DNA from: Intestinirhabdus alba
GTDB lineage: Bacteria > Pseudomonadota > Gammaproteobacteria > Enterobacterales > Enterobacteriaceae
Direction of reading: 5' to 3'
Length of the DNA stretch: 64,000 nucleotides
Assembly: GCF_009711095.1 (NCBI RefSeq)
Contig: NZ_WMJZ01000006.1
Coordinates: 62,001 to 126,000, forward strand
Of this stretch, positions 44,888 through 54,831 are shown piece by piece. Within the stretch, counting starts at the first letter, position 1. Each line of letters begins with the position of its first letter. Under the pieces are notes generated by a model. It did not search any database. It had not been told where the DNA came from and saw only the letters and a program-made list of their open reading frames with translations. A program made the position numbers and the translations under genes.

Positions 44888-46015
44888 TCAGGCGACAAGC
44901 TGTTCCATGATGCGTTGATACATACGGGCAAGCAGCTGCAGATCGGCGGCGTTAACGCATTCATTTATTTTATGAATGGTGGCATTCACCGGCCCAAGCT
45001 CCACTACCTGCGCCCCCATGCGGGCGATAAACCGCCCGTCGGAGGTGCCGCCCGTGGTTAATAGCTGCGGTTTGATTTCATTATAGTGCTCAATGGCGTT
45101 TGATACCGCATCCACCAGCCTGCCGCGCGGCGTCAGGAACGGCTGACCGGAAAGCCACCACTCCACGGTATAGCGCAGCTGATGCTTATCAAGCAGCGCC
45201 AGCACCCGGGATTTTATCTTTTCATCGGTCAGCTCGGTGCTGAAGCGGAAGTTGAACTGTACGAACAGCTCGCCGGGGATCACGTTGTTGCTGCCGGTGC
45301 CGGCCTGAATATTGGCGATCTGCATACTGGTCGCCGGAAAGAAGGCGTTGCCCGTGTCCCATACGGTCGCCACCAGTTCATTGAGCATTGGCGCGGCGCG
45401 GTGTACCGGGTTATCCGCCAACTGAGGGTACGCCACGTGGCCCTGCACGCCGTGCAGCGTCAGGTTACAGGTCAGCGAGCCGCGGCGGCCGTTTTTCACT
45501 ACGTCGCCCACCGCGGCGGTGCTGGAAGGCTCGCCGACCAGACAGTAGTCCAGGCGCTCATTGCGCGCCATCAGCGCTTCGACCACCTTAACGGTGCCGT
45601 TTTTTGCGCTGGCCTCTTCGTCGGAGGTAATCAGGAACGCCAGCCGCCCGCGGTGGTTCGGGTGCTGGGCGACAAAACGCTCCGCCGCCACCACCATCGC
45701 CGCCAGCGAGCCTTTCATATCCGCCGCGCCGCGACCGAACAGCATACCGTCGCGGATGGTGGGTTCAAACGGCGGGTTAATCCAGCGATCGGCGTCGCCG
45801 GCGGGCACCACGTCGGTATGGCCGGCAAAGGCCAGCGTTTCGCCCTCGCCGCGCCACGCCCAGAAGTTTTGCGTGTCGGCGAAATCCATACGCTCAACGG
45901 TAAAACCGATAGCGCGCAGGCGTTCAATCATTATCGCCTGGCATCCTGCGTCATCCGGACTCAGGGAAGGGCGGCGAATAAGCTGCTGGGTCAGCTCAAT
46001 AACCGGGCATGACAT
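44888..46015 (-). CDS. dapE: Succinyl-diaminopimelate desuccinylase
   Basis: Zinc enzyme of lysine and diaminopimelate synthesis, 375 residues. The M20 metal ligands and catalytic residues are visible: His66 and Asp68 ([11 protein letters not shown]), Asp99 (GAADMKG) and Glu133-Glu134 (SDEEASA). The dimerisation domain occupies about 180-290. Located directly after yffB (three bases), the same arrangement as in E. coli, and in the same neighbourhood as dapA. Confidence 0.97.
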   Translation of the reverse strand: MSCPVIELTQQLIRRPSLSPDDAGCQAIMIERLRAIGFTVERMDFADTQNFWAWRGEGETLAFAGHTDVVPAGDADRWINPPFEPTIRDGMLFGRGAADMKGSLAAMVVAAERFVAQHPNHRGRLAFLITSDEEASAKNGTVKVVEALMARNERLDYCLVGEPSSTAAVGDVVKNGRRGSLTCNLTLHGVQGHVAYPQLADNPVHRAAPMLNELVATVWDTGNAFFPATSMQIANIQAGTGSNNVIPGELFVQFNFRFSTELTDEKIKSRVLALLDKHQLRYTVEWWLSGQPFLTPRGRLVDAVSNAIEHYNEIKPQLLTTGGTSDGRFIARMGAQVVELGPVNATIHKINECVNAADLQLLARMYQRIMEQLVA

Positions 46016-46018
46016 ACA

Positions 46019-46375
46019 CTACACCTCGTCAAAAAAGTGCTGATAACTGGATTCACTGAAACCCAGCAGCATAGGCCTGCCGGGGGCATGGAGCAATGGA
46101 CGCTTAACGATCGCGGGCATTTCGGACATTAATGCGGCGGCGGATGCGGCGTCGGTGACGGCGCTGCGCCGGGCCTCGTCGAGCCTGCGCCAGGTGGTGC
46201 CGCGGGTGTTGAGCAGCGCCTCCCAGCCCAGCGCATCAATAAAGCCGCTGAGCAGGGTGGAGTCCAGGCCGTCGCTCCGGTAATCGTGGAAGCGGTACTC
46301 AACCCCGTGCGCCTCCAGCCAGCGGCGGGCTTTTTTGATGGTGTCGCAATTTTTAATGCCGTAGAGGATAATCAC
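46019..46375 (-). CDS. yffB: ArsC/Spx-like protein YffB
   Basis: A 118-residue thioredoxin-fold protein with a single N-terminal cysteine, Cys10, in [16 protein letters not shown], and the [17 protein letters not shown] segment. The role is not known. The arrangement with dapE downstream is conserved. Second member of the ArsC-like family in the window besides yfgD. Confidence 0.93.
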   Translation of the reverse strand: MIILYGIKNCDTIKKARRWLEAHGVEYRFHDYRSDGLDSTLLSGFIDALGWEALLNTRGTTWRRLDEARRSAVTDAASAAALMSEMPAIVKRPLLHAPGRPMLLGFSESSYQHFFDEV

Positions 46376-46756
46376 GCTGGATCCTTATCAATTAAATTCC
46401 GTCATGCTTCAGGCGGCCTTACTGGCTCATCCGCTTACTACCGGGCGTCATCAAATAATGAGCGGAAAATATAACATTATTTAAGTGCGGCTGACGTTAA
46501 TTCTGTTGTCCGTTATCCGGCATTTGGCCCAGGGGGCGACCCGGCTGTTACAGGAACCGGCACTGTTGATCGATCGTCAGGCGATACAGTCTGTTGCAAA
46601 ACAGCGCATCAGGTCACATAAATTTCTGGCAGGCGGCACCATAGTTAAAGCATCTGTCGCAGGTAACAGGGAGGCGGGCATTTCAGCAAACGGTGACTTT
46701 AACGTCATCTGACGATGAAAGTTTTATAGAATGCGCCCAATAATAAGGAGGTCGTG
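46376..46756. other. Divergent yffB/ypfM intergenic region with an ERIC-like terminus
   Basis: About 380 bases between yffB and ypfM. At 46399-46412 CCGTCATGCTTCAG resembles the ERIC terminal sequence, with possible degenerate continuation to about 46475. A 75-codon GTG-started frame (46485-46712) exists but lacks a Shine-Dalgarno and a recognisable domain, so I do not call it. TATAGAAT near 46726 could be the ypfM -10. Confidence 0.4.
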
Positions 46757-46816
46757 ATGATTGAACGTGAATTAGGGAACTGGAAAGACTTTATTGAGGC
46801 GATGCTGCGTAAATAG
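46757..46816 (+). CDS. ypfM: Small protein YpfM (19 residues)
   Basis: The frame encodes MIERELGNWKDFIEAMLRK, differing from the 19-residue E. coli YpfM at one position (Ala for Val). It is preceded by AAGGAGGT with five to six bases before the ATG, an almost perfect ribosome-binding site. Orientation opposite to yffB and acrD is as in E. coli. No transmembrane segment is evident; it may form an amphipathic helix. Function unknown. Confidence 0.92.
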   Translation: MIERELGNWKDFIEAMLRK

Positions 46817-46936
46817 ATTTTCGGTAATGGCATGACAAAATGTAAAGCGTTTTGAAAAGCCGCTGAGCGGGCCGCGCGCCACGCTAAGGCCCGGCTCCTC
46901 AGGGATAAGAAGACCGCAGCATAAAGAGGAAAGAGA

Positions 46937-46960
46937 AGGCGGCCCGTTAGCGGGCCGCCT
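46937..46960. repeat. Strong GC hairpin between ypfM and acrD
   Basis: AGGCGGCCCG and CGGGCCGCCT pair over 10 bp around TTAG. No T tract. It lies between two convergent genes. Confidence 0.5.
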
Positions 46961-46980
46961 GAGACAGATGATAAACCCCA

Positions 46981-46998
46981 GGCCGAACTCGTTCGGCC
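46981..46998. repeat. 18-base palindrome downstream of acrD
   Basis: GGCCGAAC and GTTCGGCC separated by two bases. It sits 20 bases from the acrD terminator-like hairpin. Confidence 0.45.
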
Positions 46999-47016
46999 AT
47001 GATCACCACAAAAATA

Positions 47017-47044
47017 AACAAGGAAAATCAATTTATTGATTTTC
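47017..47044 (-). terminator. Intrinsic terminator of acrD
   Basis: GAAAATCAA and TTGATTTTC pair perfectly over 9 bp. On the minus strand the stem is followed by CTTGTTTATTTTTG, a U-rich tail. Confidence 0.7.
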
Positions 47045-47070
47045 GGCTGCCTCAGGCTGATTCCGGAAAC

Positions 47071-50000
47071 TTACTCCGGGCGCGGCTTCAGCGGGAAGCG
47101 GCGGCGCACCAGCACAAAAAACAGCGGAACGAAGAAGATCGCCAGCACGGTGGCGGAGATCATGCCGCCCATGACACCGGTGCCGACGGCGTGCTGGCCG
47201 CCGGAGCCTGCGCCGCTGCCGATGGTCATCGGCAGGACGCCGAAGATAAAGGCCAGCGAGGTCATCAGGATCGGACGCAGGCGCTGGCGGCAGGCGTACA
47301 GCGTGGCGTCAAGCAGATCGCGCCCCTTTTCATTCATCTCGTTGGCGAATTCAACGATCAGAATGGCGTTCTTCGCCGACAGGCCGATAACCGTCAGCAG
47401 GCCGACCTGGAAGTAAACGTCGTTTTCCAGGCCGCGCATCCAGGTGGCCAGCAGCGCGCCGGCCACTCCCAGCGGCACCACCAGCATGACCGAGAACGGC
47501 ACCGACCAGCTCTCATACAGCGCCGCCAGGCAGAGGAAGACCACCAGCAGCGAGATGGCGTACAGCGCGGGGGCCTGAGCGCCGGAAAGCCGCTCCTGAT
47601 AAGACATCGCGGTCCACTCAAGACCGAATCCGGCGGGCAGCTGGCGCACCAGCGACTCCATGACCGCCATCGCCGTCCCGGTGCTGACGCCGGGCGCGGC
47701 TTCGCCGACGATCTCCAGCGCCGAGTAGCCGTTATAGCGTTCAAGGCGCGGCGAGCCGCTCTCCCAGCGCGAGGTAGCGAAGGCGGAGAAGGGCACCATG
47801 CCGCCGCTGTTGTTGCGCACGTACCACAGCCCGATGTCGTCCGGCAGCATCCGATACTTCGCCGCCGCCTGCACGTAGGCCTTCTTCACGCGCCCGCGAT
47901 CCATAAAGTCGTTCACATAGCTCGAACCCCAGGCCGTCTGCAGAGTATCGTTAATGTCGTCGACAGAGACGCCGAGGGCCTGCGCCTTGCGCTGGTCGAT
48001 GTCGATCTGCAGCTGCGGGCTGTCGTCAAGGCCGTTATGGCGCACCCGGGTCAGGGCGCGCTCTTTACCGGCAAGCTCAATAAGCCGGTCACGCGCCGCC
48101 ATCAGCGCGTTGTGCCCGGCCCCGGCGTGATCCTGCAGTTCCATATCGAAACCGGCGGAGCTGCCCAGGCCGCTGATTGCCGGCGGGCTGCTGGCGAAGA
48201 CGCGGGCCTCGGCGATCCTGGTAAAGGCGCGGGTGGCGCGCTCGATAATGGCGAACGAGGTGCCGGTAGTGGCATCCCGCGCCTTCCAGTCCTTCAGGCG
48301 AATAAACATGCGCGCCACGTTCTGCCCGTTCCCGCCGGGGCCGGAACCGACCGTGGAGAAGACCGACACGATATTCTCTTTCTCATGGGTGAAGTAGTAC
48401 TGCTCGACCTTTTCCACCACTTTCAGCGTCTGCTGCTGCGTGGAGCCGCTGGGCAATTGAATGGAGGTGGTGAACATGCCGCGATCCTCCAGCGGCAGGA
48501 AGGAGGAGGGCAGGCGCAGAAACAGAAATACCATGCCGCCGAGCAGTAGCACGTAAACCAGAACCCAGCGCAGGCTGTGGTGCAGGATCTTCGCCACCCC
48601 CTTTTCGTAGCGCGCGGCACTGCGGTTAAAGGCGCGGTTGAACCAGCCGAAAAAGCCGGTCTGGCCGTGCTGTTCGCCTTTGCGCAGCGGCCTGAGCAGG
48701 GTGGCGCACAGGGCCGGGGTAAGGATCATCGCCACCAGCACCGATAACACCATCGCGGCGACAATCGTAATGGAAAACTGGCGGTAAATCGCCCCGGTGG
48801 TGCCGCCGAAGAAGGCCATCGGCACAAACACCGCCGACAGCACCATAGCGATGCCCACCAGCGCTCCCTGGATCTGCCCCATGGATTTACGTGTCGCTTC
48901 ACGCGGCGAGAGGCCCTCCTCGCTCATGATGCGCTCGACGTTCTCTACCACCACGATGGCGTCATCCACCAGCAGGCCGATGGCCAGCACCATGGCGAAC
49001 ATGGTGAGGGTATTGATGCTGTAGCCGAAGGCGTAGAGCACCGAGAAGGTGCCCATCAGCACCACCGGTACGGCAATGGTCGGGATCAGCGTGGCGCGGA
49101 AGTTCTGCAGGAACAGATACATCACGAGGAATACCAGCGCGATGGCTTCCAGCAGGGTCTTGACCACATCCTCAATCGAGGCCCTGACGAAGGAGGTGGT
49201 TTCAAACGCCACCTTATACTCCAGACCGTGCGGAAAGTACTGCGCCAGCTCGTCAAGGCGGTCCAGCACCAGCCTGGCGGTGGCCATTTCATTGGCTCCG
49301 GAGGCCAGCTTCACGCCCAGGCCGGAGGCCGGGTTGCCGTTATAGCGGCTGAGGTAGTCATATTTTTCCGCCCCCATCTCGACGCTGGCGACATCGCCGA
49401 GCGTTACCTCTGAGCCGTCCTGATTAACGCGCAGGGTAATTCTGCGGAACTGTTCCGGAGTTTGCAGCAGCGACTGGGCGTTAATGGTGGCGTTCAGCGC
49501 CTGGCGGTCCACCGACGGCGTGCCGCCCAGCTGGCCGACCGCAATCTGCGCGTTCTGCGCTTTAATCGCATCGGTTACGTCCTTTGCGGTCAGCCGGAAG
49601 CTATTGAGCTTCGCCGGATCGAGCCAGATGCGCATCGAATACTGCGAGCCGTAGGCGTCGATATCCCCCACGCCGTTGACCCGGCTCAGCGGGTCCTGAA
49701 TGTTGCTGGCGACGTAGTCGGCGATATCCTGCTTATCCATCGAGCCGTCGGTGGAGACAAAGGCGATGGTCAGGATGTTTGTATCGCCGGTTTTCCGTAC
49801 CGTCACGCCCTGATTCTGCACCGCCTGCGGCAGCTTACGCATTGCCGACTGCAGCTGGTTTTGTACCTGTTGGACGGCTTCGTCCGGATCGGTTCCGGCG
49901 GCGAAGCTGAGGGAAACCGACGCCTGGCCGGTGCCGCTGCTCTGGGAGGACATATACATCAGGTTATCCAGCCCGGTCATGTTCTGCTCGATAACCTGGG

Positions 50001-50184
50001 TGACGGTGTTTTCCAGGGTCTGGGCGGAGGCACCCGGATAGCTGGCGGAAATACGCACATTAGGCGGGGCCAGGTCCGGATATTGCTCAACGGGTAACGA
50101 AAAAATGGCCAGGGCACCGGTCAGGCACAACAGGATAGCCAGCACCCAGGCAAATATGGGGCGATCGATAAAAAAATTCGCCAT
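47071..50184 (-). CDS. acrD: RND multidrug efflux transporter AcrD
   Basis: Proton-driven inner-membrane pump exporting aminoglycosides and other polar compounds with AcrA and TolC in E. coli. The 1037 residues have the RND layout: a first helix ([20 protein letters not shown]), two large periplasmic loops and twelve transmembrane segments. The proton-relay aspartates lie in [18 protein letters not shown]. No adaptor gene is adjacent, as expected for AcrD. A BaeR-like box lies upstream. A terminator lies downstream. It follows narQ on the same strand with its own leader. Confidence 0.95.
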   Translation of the reverse strand: MANFFIDRPIFAWVLAILLCLTGALAIFSLPVEQYPDLAPPNVRISASYPGASAQTLENTVTQVIEQNMTGLDNLMYMSSQSSGTGQASVSLSFAAGTDPDEAVQQVQNQLQSAMRKLPQAVQNQGVTVRKTGDTNILTIAFVSTDGSMDKQDIADYVASNIQDPLSRVNGVGDIDAYGSQYSMRIWLDPAKLNSFRLTAKDVTDAIKAQNAQIAVGQLGGTPSVDRQALNATINAQSLLQTPEQFRRITLRVNQDGSEVTLGDVASVEMGAEKYDYLSRYNGNPASGLGVKLASGANEMATARLVLDRLDELAQYFPHGLEYKVAFETTSFVRASIEDVVKTLLEAIALVFLVMYLFLQNFRATLIPTIAVPVVLMGTFSVLYAFGYSINTLTMFAMVLAIGLLVDDAIVVVENVERIMSEEGLSPREATRKSMGQIQGALVGIAMVLSAVFVPMAFFGGTTGAIYRQFSITIVAAMVLSVLVAMILTPALCATLLRPLRKGEQHGQTGFFGWFNRAFNRSAARYEKGVAKILHHSLRWVLVYVLLLGGMVFLFLRLPSSFLPLEDRGMFTTSIQLPSGSTQQQTLKVVEKVEQYYFTHEKENIVSVFSTVGSGPGGNGQNVARMFIRLKDWKARDATTGTSFAIIERATRAFTRIAEARVFASSPPAISGLGSSAGFDMELQDHAGAGHNALMAARDRLIELAGKERALTRVRHNGLDDSPQLQIDIDQRKAQALGVSVDDINDTLQTAWGSSYVNDFMDRGRVKKAYVQAAAKYRMLPDDIGLWYVRNNSGGMVPFSAFATSRWESGSPRLERYNGYSALEIVGEAAPGVSTGTAMAVMESLVRQLPAGFGLEWTAMSYQERLSGAQAPALYAISLLVVFLCLAALYESWSVPFSVMLVVPLGVAGALLATWMRGLENDVYFQVGLLTVIGLSAKNAILIVEFANEMNEKGRDLLDATLYACRQRLRPILMTSLAFIFGVLPMTIGSGAGSGGQHAVGTGVMGGMISATVLAIFFVPLFFVLVRRRFPLKPRPE

Positions 50185-50228
50185 TAAAAGGGGACCTCGT
50201 GACTCTGCGTATCGCTTGGGATAGTTAT

Positions 50229-50261
50229 GATTCGCCTCACTGTAGCGGCAGGGGGCGAATC
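50229..50261 (-). terminator. Hairpin between narQ and acrD
   Basis: GATTCGCC and GGCGAATC form a perfect 8-bp stem with a 17-base loop. No U tract. It could end narQ or shape the acrD leader, and it abuts the BaeR-like site. Confidence 0.4.
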
Positions 50262-50276
50262 AAACGTGGAGAAAAA
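50259..50276 (-). promoter_or_regulatory. BaeR-like box upstream of acrD
   Basis: The minus strand reads TTTTTCTCCACGTTTGAT, matching about 14 of 18 positions of the BaeR consensus TTTTTCTCCATDATTGGC. It is about 75-90 bases before the acrD start. BaeSR control of acrD is established in E. coli and Salmonella. Confidence 0.55.
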
Positions 50277-50341
50277 AAGGAGATAATGTAAATTATCATA
50301 CCGAATACGCCGCCCGCAGGCCGGTTCCTTTCCGGCGCGCG

Positions 50342-52042
50342 CTACAGGGCCGGATTTTCGCTGTTCGTCGCGGAGCGAAAGCTGACGCTGACCAGCGTAC
50401 CGCCTCCCAAAGGCTGGGAAAAGGTGAGCGTACCGCCAAGCCGCTCGGCGCGTTCGCGCATAATATTCAGCCCGTAGTGGCCAACCGGTTCGTTCGGCTC
50501 GCCAATACCGATGCCGTTGTCATGAATATGGACCGTGTGATCGCCGTCCGGTGACGTTACGCAGCTGACGGCGATTTCGCGGGCTTCGGCATGTTTGATG
50601 GCGTTCAGCACCGCCTCGCGGACGATCTGCAGCAGATGCACCTGCATCTGCGCATCCAGCTCCAGCGACGACAGGCGGCAGTCGAGGGTGAGCTTCGCGG
50701 AGGTCTGGCTCTGCAGGGAGTCGAGCATCTCGCGCAGCGCCGAGGGCAGGTCGGTCTGCTGAAGCGTCAGGCGGAAGGTGGTCAGCAGCTCACGCAGCTG
50801 ACGCCAGGCATCGTTCAGCGCAACGGTAAAATCGGCGAGAATCGTTTGCGCCGTGGCGTTCTCATCCGCGACGACACGTTTTAGTAACACCACCTGAATG
50901 CGTAAGTAGGAGAGCATCTGGGCCAGCGAGTCGTGCAGCTCGCGGGCGATGGTGGCCCGCTCCTCCACCAGCAGCAGCTGCTGGAAATGCTTCTGCGCCT
51001 GGTTGAAATAGAGACCCCGGCCAAGCATCGTCGAGATGCTGCTGGCGAGGGGCGTTGCGCCAGCGGCGTTCTGGCTCTGCCAGTGCAGCTCGCCATAGAC
51101 CGTATCCTGCATGGTGACCGGCAGGATCTGCACCGGCAGCGTGTCGCTGCGCTCGCCCTCGCTGATGCGCCAGTTTTCGCCGACGATCAGCTCCAGATAG
51201 TGCGCCGCCTCATGCCTGCGCACGATCTGCAGAATGTGGCGGAAGCAGTGAACGTCGATCTGGCTGGTGTTCAGCGCCTGTGAACACTGATAGAGCACCT
51301 GCAGACGGCGGTTGGCCTCGTGCAGATCCCGGGTTTTCTCTTTAACGGAGGTTTCCAGCGAGCGGTACAGTTTGTGCAGCTCGCCCGCCATCTGGTTAAA
51401 ATTTTGCGCCAGCAGCCCCAGCTCGTTGGGCAAGCCGGTATCCAGCGGCGGCGAATCGAACTGGCCGTGTTCGATGCGCTGGCTGGCTAACACCAACTGG
51501 TTCAGCGGCCTGACCACCTGCTGGCGAATGCGGCGCAGGGTAAAAAAGACCAGCGTGAAGATCCCGATGCCGCCCGCCAGCGAGATGGCCACCACCAGCA
51601 TGACCTTGCGTTCGGCGTAGTGCTGCAGCGCCAGCACGAACAGATCGATCTGATCGACATAGCGGTTGATGTTGGCCTGATACCACTGCAGATCGCCCGC
51701 CGCCAGCCGCGCGTTCATCTCCGGCCAGTTGGCCTGCAACTGGGCGTAGCGGCTTTTCACCGCCTCGGGGCCGTACCAGGCGTTGAGATTGTCCAGCGCG
51801 GCGGCGCGAAGGGTCTGCTGAAAAAGCTGGCGGTGGGCGTTAAGCTGCGGACTGCCGCTTTGCAGGTCGTAGCCCAGCCGGTAGCTCTGCATGCGCAGCG
51901 AGCCGGCGACGTTAATGGCTTCGGCGTCGCGCAGGCTGCTGGCAAGGGTCAGCAGGGCGATACCGGTGGAAAGAACGGACAGCAGGACGATATAAAAAAA
52001 GGCCCGGGCCAGGCTGGTTGAGACAGGACGTTTTACAATCAC
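50342..52042 (-). CDS. narQ: Nitrate/nitrite sensor histidine kinase NarQ
   Basis: Senses periplasmic nitrate and nitrite and phosphorylates NarL and NarP. The 566 residues start at GTG (MIVKRPVSTSLARAFFYIV). The periplasmic P-box is seen in AGSLRMQSYRLGYDLQSGS. Two membrane helices are at about 14-34 and 147-167. HAMP, a signalling helix and a GAF-like segment precede the HisKA_3 site (ARELHDSLAQ, His near 370). The HATPase motifs are EAVLNAIKHA and DNGIGIG. Located divergently from aegA, as in E. coli. Confidence 0.96.
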   Translation of the reverse strand: MIVKRPVSTSLARAFFYIVLLSVLSTGIALLTLASSLRDAEAINVAGSLRMQSYRLGYDLQSGSPQLNAHRQLFQQTLRAAALDNLNAWYGPEAVKSRYAQLQANWPEMNARLAAGDLQWYQANINRYVDQIDLFVLALQHYAERKVMLVVAISLAGGIGIFTLVFFTLRRIRQQVVRPLNQLVLASQRIEHGQFDSPPLDTGLPNELGLLAQNFNQMAGELHKLYRSLETSVKEKTRDLHEANRRLQVLYQCSQALNTSQIDVHCFRHILQIVRRHEAAHYLELIVGENWRISEGERSDTLPVQILPVTMQDTVYGELHWQSQNAAGATPLASSISTMLGRGLYFNQAQKHFQQLLLVEERATIARELHDSLAQMLSYLRIQVVLLKRVVADENATAQTILADFTVALNDAWRQLRELLTTFRLTLQQTDLPSALREMLDSLQSQTSAKLTLDCRLSSLELDAQMQVHLLQIVREAVLNAIKHAEAREIAVSCVTSPDGDHTVHIHDNGIGIGEPNEPVGHYGLNIMRERAERLGGTLTFSQPLGGGTLVSVSFRSATNSENPAL

Positions 52043-52759
52043 GTACGTAAACTCCGCACACTGTGCTGACGGGAAATAGTTATAAAGGGGTATTTCTGCC
52101 CATGATACTGCAATTTGCGTATCTGTTGGCGTTTGAATGATTCATCTTATCCATAAGGTTCGCCGTTTCGCCGCGTCGCGCCGAGGTTCAGCGCCGTTGC
52201 TGACAGATTTCCGCAGCAGGTGAGGGAGAGCCTGAGGCCTCGGCGAAGGCAGGCTGCCGCTGCGTCGCCGGGGATTCGACCGGGCCGCCTCCTCTGTTCG
52301 GGGTAGGCTCCTGCGGCTTTTCACAATGTGCTGCGCTTTGGCGGAGGGTCCGGACGATCGTGTCTATAAAAATGAAACGTAATTTCACACACTCTGAAAT
52401 AAATTGATCTGCCACAGGTTCTGTGAAAAAAGTGATACTTTCCGGGCAAATGTACATTGCCGACGCCCGCCCTGGTCGGGTAATAACAATGTTGTTACCC
52501 GTCATACTTCAGAGGCAGGCACGATGGCTGTTTTTACTCAGCCCGGCCGGTGAGATGGCCGGTTTACCGGAAAAGCCGCGTTTGCCGCCCTGATACAGCT
52601 CAAACTTCCCGGGTAGAGACAACATGCTTCCCCTTCTGGCCATCTTTTTTTGGCCGCGTTCGCCATCCGTCCCACCGGGATGCGGCAGGCGTCGTCGGTG
52701 CGGCCTGAAGGTTATTCCGTATAAAAAATAAGGTTTTTACAACCAAAAAGAAGGTCACC
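52043..52759. other. Divergent narQ/aegA intergenic region
   Basis: About 717 bases without a supported gene, longer than the usual control region. It contains a near-perfect 23-base palindrome at 52478-52500 (GGGTAATAACA/TGTTGTTACCC). That palindrome runs straight into an ERIC-type end at 52495-52512 (TTACCCGTCATACTTCAG). The part from 52150 to 52330 is very GC-rich and has no recognisable frame. A possible aegA -10 (TATAAA) lies near 52720. Confidence 0.5.
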
Positions 52760-54739
52760 ATGAATCGTTTTATTATGGCCAACAGCCAACAGTGCCTTGG
52801 ATGTCATGCCTGTGAAGTCGCCTGCGTGATGGCCCACAATGGTGAGCAACATGTTCTGGAGTCGCGCTATTTTCAGCCGCGGATCGCGGTTATCAAGAAT
52901 CAGCATCAGCGCAGCGCGGTCACCTGTCGCCACTGTGAAGATGCGCCCTGCGCCCGCAGCTGTCCTGAAGAGGCGATCTTCCGGCTCAACGACAGCGTAC
53001 AGGTTGACGGGCAGAGATGCATCGGCTGTAAATCCTGCGTGGTCGCCTGCCCGTTCGGCACCATGCAGATCGTGGTAGCACCGGTGGCGAAAGAGCGGCT
53101 GAAGGCCACGGCGCATAAGTGCGATCTGTGCCACGGCCGCGCGGCGGGGCCTGCCTGCGTAGAAAACTGCCCGACCGACGCGCTGCGGCTGCTGACCGAC
53201 ACGTCGCTAAACGGCCTGGCAAAGGCCCGCCGCCTGCGCACCGCTCGCCAGGAAAACCCCGCCCGGCACGCCGGACCGTCGGTTGCCACGCCGCCGGCCG
53301 TCGGTAAAGTTGAGCAGATGCGGACAATGGTGCCGCGCGGCGAGCCGGATAAACTGCCGGTTGAGGCACGAAAAAACAGCTTCGACGAAATCTATCTGCC
53401 GTTTCGTACCTCGCAGGCGCAGCGGGAGGCCTCGCGCTGCCTGAAGTGCGGTGAGCATAGTATTTGCGAATGGGCCTGCCCGCTGCACAACCATATCCCG
53501 CAGTGGATTGAGCTGGTGAAGAGCGGAAACATCGACGCGGCGGTGGAGCTTTCCCATCAGACCAACTGCCTGCCGGAGATCACCGGCCGCGTCTGCCCGC
53601 AGGAGCGCCTGTGTGAAGGGGCCTGTACGCTGCGCGACGAGCACGGCGCGGTGACCATCGGCAATATTGAACGCTATATCTCCGATCGCGCGCTGGCCAA
53701 AGGCTGGCGGCCAAACCTGGAGGGCGTTCAGAAGGTGGACAAGCGCGTCGCCATCGTCGGCGCGGGTCCGGCGGGGCTGGCCTGTGCCGACGTGCTGGCG
53801 CGTCACGGGATCGGCGCGACCGTGTTTGATCGCCATCCGGAAATCGGCGGTCTGCTGACCTTCGGCATACCGGCCTTTAAGCTGGATAAGTCGCTGCTGG
53901 CCCGGCGGCGGGAGATCTTCAGCGCCATGGGTATTCATTTCGAGCTGAACTGCGAGGTGGGCAGAGACGTCAGGCTGTCCTCCCTGCTGGAGGAGTACGA
54001 CGCCGTCTTTGTGGGCGTTGGCACCTATCGCTCCATGAAGGCCGATCTGCCCAATGAAGACGCGCCGGGCGTGTATGACGCGCTGCCGTTCCTTATCGCC
54101 AACACCAAAAAGGTGATGGGGCTGGACGCGCTGCCGGAGGAGCCGTTTATTGACACCGCCGGGCTGAACGTGGTGGTGCTGGGCGGCGGCGACACGGCGA
54201 TGGACTGCGTGCGCACCGCGCTGCGCCACGGGGCGGAGAAGGTGACCTGCGCCTATCGCCGCGACGAGGCCAACATGCCCGGCTCGAAAAAAGAGGTCAA
54301 AAACGCCCGCGACGAAGGGGCGAACTTTGAGTTTAACGTTCAGCCGGTTGAGCTGGTGCTGAACGACGAGGGCCGGGCCTGCGGCGTTCGCTTCCTGCGC
54401 ACTCAACCTGGCGAGCCGGACGGCCAGGGCCGCCGCCGCCCGATGCCCATCCCCGGCAGCGAGTTTGTGATGCCCGCCGATGTGGTAATTATGGCGTTTG
54501 GCTTCCATCCTCACGCCATGCCCTGGCTGCGGGAGCAGGGCGTTGAGGTGGACCGCTGGGGGCGCATTGCGGCTCACGTCGGCAGCGCCTACCGCTACCA
54601 GACCTCCAACCCGAAGATCTTCGCCGGCGGCGACGCGGTGCGCGGTGCCGATCTGGTGGTGACGGCGATGGCGGAAGGACGCCACGCCGCCCGGGGGATT
54701 ATCAACTGGCTGAAGGTCGGGGCGGTTAACGCTCACTAG
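52760..54739 (+). CDS. aegA: Fe-S oxidoreductase AegA (ferredoxin domains fused to glutamate synthase small-subunit-like domain)
   Basis: In E. coli expressed anaerobically and linked to anaerobic urate degradation. The 659 residues begin with four 4Fe-4S type clusters (QQCLGCHACEVAC, CRHCEDAPCARSCP, RCIGCKSCVVACPFG, CDLCHGRAAGPACVENCP). The GltD-like part starts near residue 200. It shows its own Cys motifs (CLKCGEHSICEWACP), the FAD-binding IVGAGPAGLACADVLARHG, GGGDTAMDC for NADPH, and FAGGDAVRGADLVV. GAAGG lies upstream of the ATG. A strong terminator follows. Confidence 0.95.
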   Translation: MNRFIMANSQQCLGCHACEVACVMAHNGEQHVLESRYFQPRIAVIKNQHQRSAVTCRHCEDAPCARSCPEEAIFRLNDSVQVDGQRCIGCKSCVVACPFGTMQIVVAPVAKERLKATAHKCDLCHGRAAGPACVENCPTDALRLLTDTSLNGLAKARRLRTARQENPARHAGPSVATPPAVGKVEQMRTMVPRGEPDKLPVEARKNSFDEIYLPFRTSQAQREASRCLKCGEHSICEWACPLHNHIPQWIELVKSGNIDAAVELSHQTNCLPEITGRVCPQERLCEGACTLRDEHGAVTIGNIERYISDRALAKGWRPNLEGVQKVDKRVAIVGAGPAGLACADVLARHGIGATVFDRHPEIGGLLTFGIPAFKLDKSLLARRREIFSAMGIHFELNCEVGRDVRLSSLLEEYDAVFVGVGTYRSMKADLPNEDAPGVYDALPFLIANTKKVMGLDALPEEPFIDTAGLNVVVLGGGDTAMDCVRTALRHGAEKVTCAYRRDEANMPGSKKEVKNARDEGANFEFNVQPVELVLNDEGRACGVRFLRTQPGEPDGQGRRRPMPIPGSEFVMPADVVIMAFGFHPHAMPWLREQGVEVDRWGRIAAHVGSAYRYQTSNPKIFAGGDAVRGADLVVTAMAEGRHAARGIINWLKVGAVNAH

Positions 54740-54773
54740 CGCGCTGTGCAGACAACACCGACAGGGGGGTAAT

Positions 54774-54815
54774 ATCAGGCTGTGCTCTTAAGGGGCACAG
54801 CCTGATTCTCTTTTT
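54774..54815 (+). terminator. Intrinsic terminator of aegA
   Basis: ATCAGGCTGTGC and GCACAGCCTGAT form a perfect 12-bp stem with a 9-base loop, followed by TCTCTTTTT. Confidence 0.9.
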
Positions 54816-54831
54816 ATGCCGTGGGGCCGGT

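Noticed and set aside
46485-46712. 75-codon frame before ypfM
   Set aside because: GTG start without Shine-Dalgarno and no recognisable family; kept only as a note in the gap description.
52188-52505. 105-codon minus-strand frame between narQ and aegA
   Set aside because: Crosses the palindrome and ERIC end, lacks homology and a ribosome-binding site.
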